From assembly GCA_023336875.1 (NCBI GenBank), contig JAMBLH010000265.1, forward strand, positions 1-5,103: a DNA stretch of 5,103 bases, read 5' to 3'. The first letter of the stretch is position 1; each line of letters opens with the position of its first letter. Source of the DNA: Actinomycetes bacterium. Lineage in GTDB: Bacteria > Actinomycetota > Acidimicrobiia > Spongiisociales > UBA5794. The position numbers were made by a program, and so were the translations under genes. Shown piece by piece: positions 4,514 to 5,103 of this stretch. The notes beneath the pieces were generated by a model. It did no database searches and had not been told where the DNA came from. It saw only the letters and a list, made by a program, of their open reading frames with translations.

Positions 4514-5103
4514 ATGAACGACTACATCGACACCATTACGCGACAGGTGGTCGTGTTCGACGGTGCAACGGGTACGTGGCTCCAGACCCAGGACCTGATC
4601 GCCGACGACTTCGGTGGTCCAGACCTCGAGGGCTGCAATGAGATCCTGAACGTGGCACGTCCGGATGTCATCGAGTCGCTTCACAGGGCCTATCTCGACG
4701 TGGGCGCCGGCGTCGTGGAAACGAACACATTCGGTGCGTTCGGCGCGCCTCTCGGCGAATACGGCATTGCGGACCGGGCATATGAGCTGGCTGCAACTGG
4801 CGCATCTATCGCGAGGCGGGTAGTCGATGAGTATGGGGAAAGATACGTTGCCGGTTCGATGGGTCCAGGGACCAAGTTCCCGACACTTGGCCAGATCACC
4901 TACGCGGACCTTCGCGATCAGTACGAGATCGAGGCAGCAGGCCTGATCGACGGTGGTGCGGATCTTCTCATCCTCGAAACCCAGTTCGATCTCCTGTCCG
5001 TCAAGGCTGGCATCAACGGTGCAAGACGGGCCATGCGGTCCTCAGGTCGCGACGTCCCTATTCAAACCCAGGTAACCATCGAGCTCACGGGCCGCATGCT
5101 GCC
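4514..5103 (+). CDS. metH: Methionine synthase (MetH-like), N-terminal homocysteine-binding domain, partial
   Basis: The frame is open from ATG 4514 to the window end (196 complete codons), so only the N-terminal part is seen. Motifs of the homocysteine S-methyltransferase barrel appear in order: FDGATGTWLQ (15-24), GCNEILN with RPDVI (40-53), VETNTFGA (68-75), YVAGSMGPGTKFPTLG (111-126), GADLLILETQFD (148-159) and TGRML at the end. These match the first module of cobalamin-dependent methionine synthase, which transfers a methyl group from 5-methyltetrahydrofolate to homocysteine through methylcobalamin. The zinc-binding cysteines of this domain, and the folate, cobalamin and activation domains, would lie beyond the window. 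A stand-alone homocysteine methyltransferase or a split MetH therefore cannot be excluded. The upstream SAM riboswitch agrees with a methionine-synthesis role. Confidence 0.9.
   Translation, partial: MNDYIDTITRQVVVFDGATGTWLQTQDLIADDFGGPDLEGCNEILNVARPDVIESLHRAYLDVGAGVVETNTFGAFGAPLGEYGIADRAYELAATGASIARRVVDEYGERYVAGSMGPGTKFPTLGQITYADLRDQYEIEAAGLIDGGADLLILETQFDLLSVKAGINGARRAMRSSGRDVPIQTQVTIELTGRML

Noticed and set aside
4289..4684. Minus-strand open frame across the riboswitch and metH start
   Set aside because: It overlaps the well-supported riboswitch and metH, and its translation shows no family features.

Overview
The window looks like a chromosomal segment from an actinobacterium, possibly of class Acidimicrobiia. 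The grounds are a fairly GC-rich sequence, an actinobacterial-type long NrdJ, a DnaA box of the high-GC form (TTGTCCACA), and a SAM-clan riboswitch with the SAM-IV-like layout that is best known from actinobacteria. The lineage is an inference from these traits; there is no rRNA or other direct marker.

Layout. Positions 1-359 are a long non-coding leader: GACGGTA repeats and a perfect stem-loop at the left edge, then direct repeats, a good sigma-70-type promoter (210-238), a pair of NrdR-like boxes (250-296), and two DnaA boxes (298-318). This leads into nrdJ (360-3746), the adenosylcobalamin-dependent class II ribonucleotide reductase. A strong 16-bp stem-loop (3766-3802) closes nrdJ. On the opposite strand, 3776-4035 is a 5'-truncated remnant of a MazF/PemK-family toxin gene that converges on nrdJ. 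At 4078-4344 is a small two-helix membrane protein with a LapA (DUF1049) domain, starting at GTG behind a good Shine-Dalgarno. A promoter-like sequence at the end of that gene (4332-4360) precedes a SAM riboswitch (about 4374-4485). The riboswitch leads into the 5' part of a methionine synthase (metH-like) gene that runs off the window end (4514-5103).

How the parts fit. The two large enzymes are both expected to use cobalamin: NrdJ uses adenosylcobalamin to make deoxyribonucleotides, and MetH uses methylcobalamin to make methionine, hence SAM. Each has its own dedicated control region. For nrdJ these are nucleotide-sensing NrdR-type sites plus replication-initiator DnaA sites. For metH it is feedback by SAM through an RNA aptamer. 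The LapA protein and the toxin remnant look unrelated to these pathways.

I found no convincing undescribed system. The most rewarding items are the combined NrdR/DnaA control region of a class II reductase, the SAM-I/IV-like riboswitch (the internal P4 helix is absent, a hairpin lies 3' of P1, and the pseudoknot is intact), and the decayed mazF whose last codons form one arm of the nrdJ terminator.
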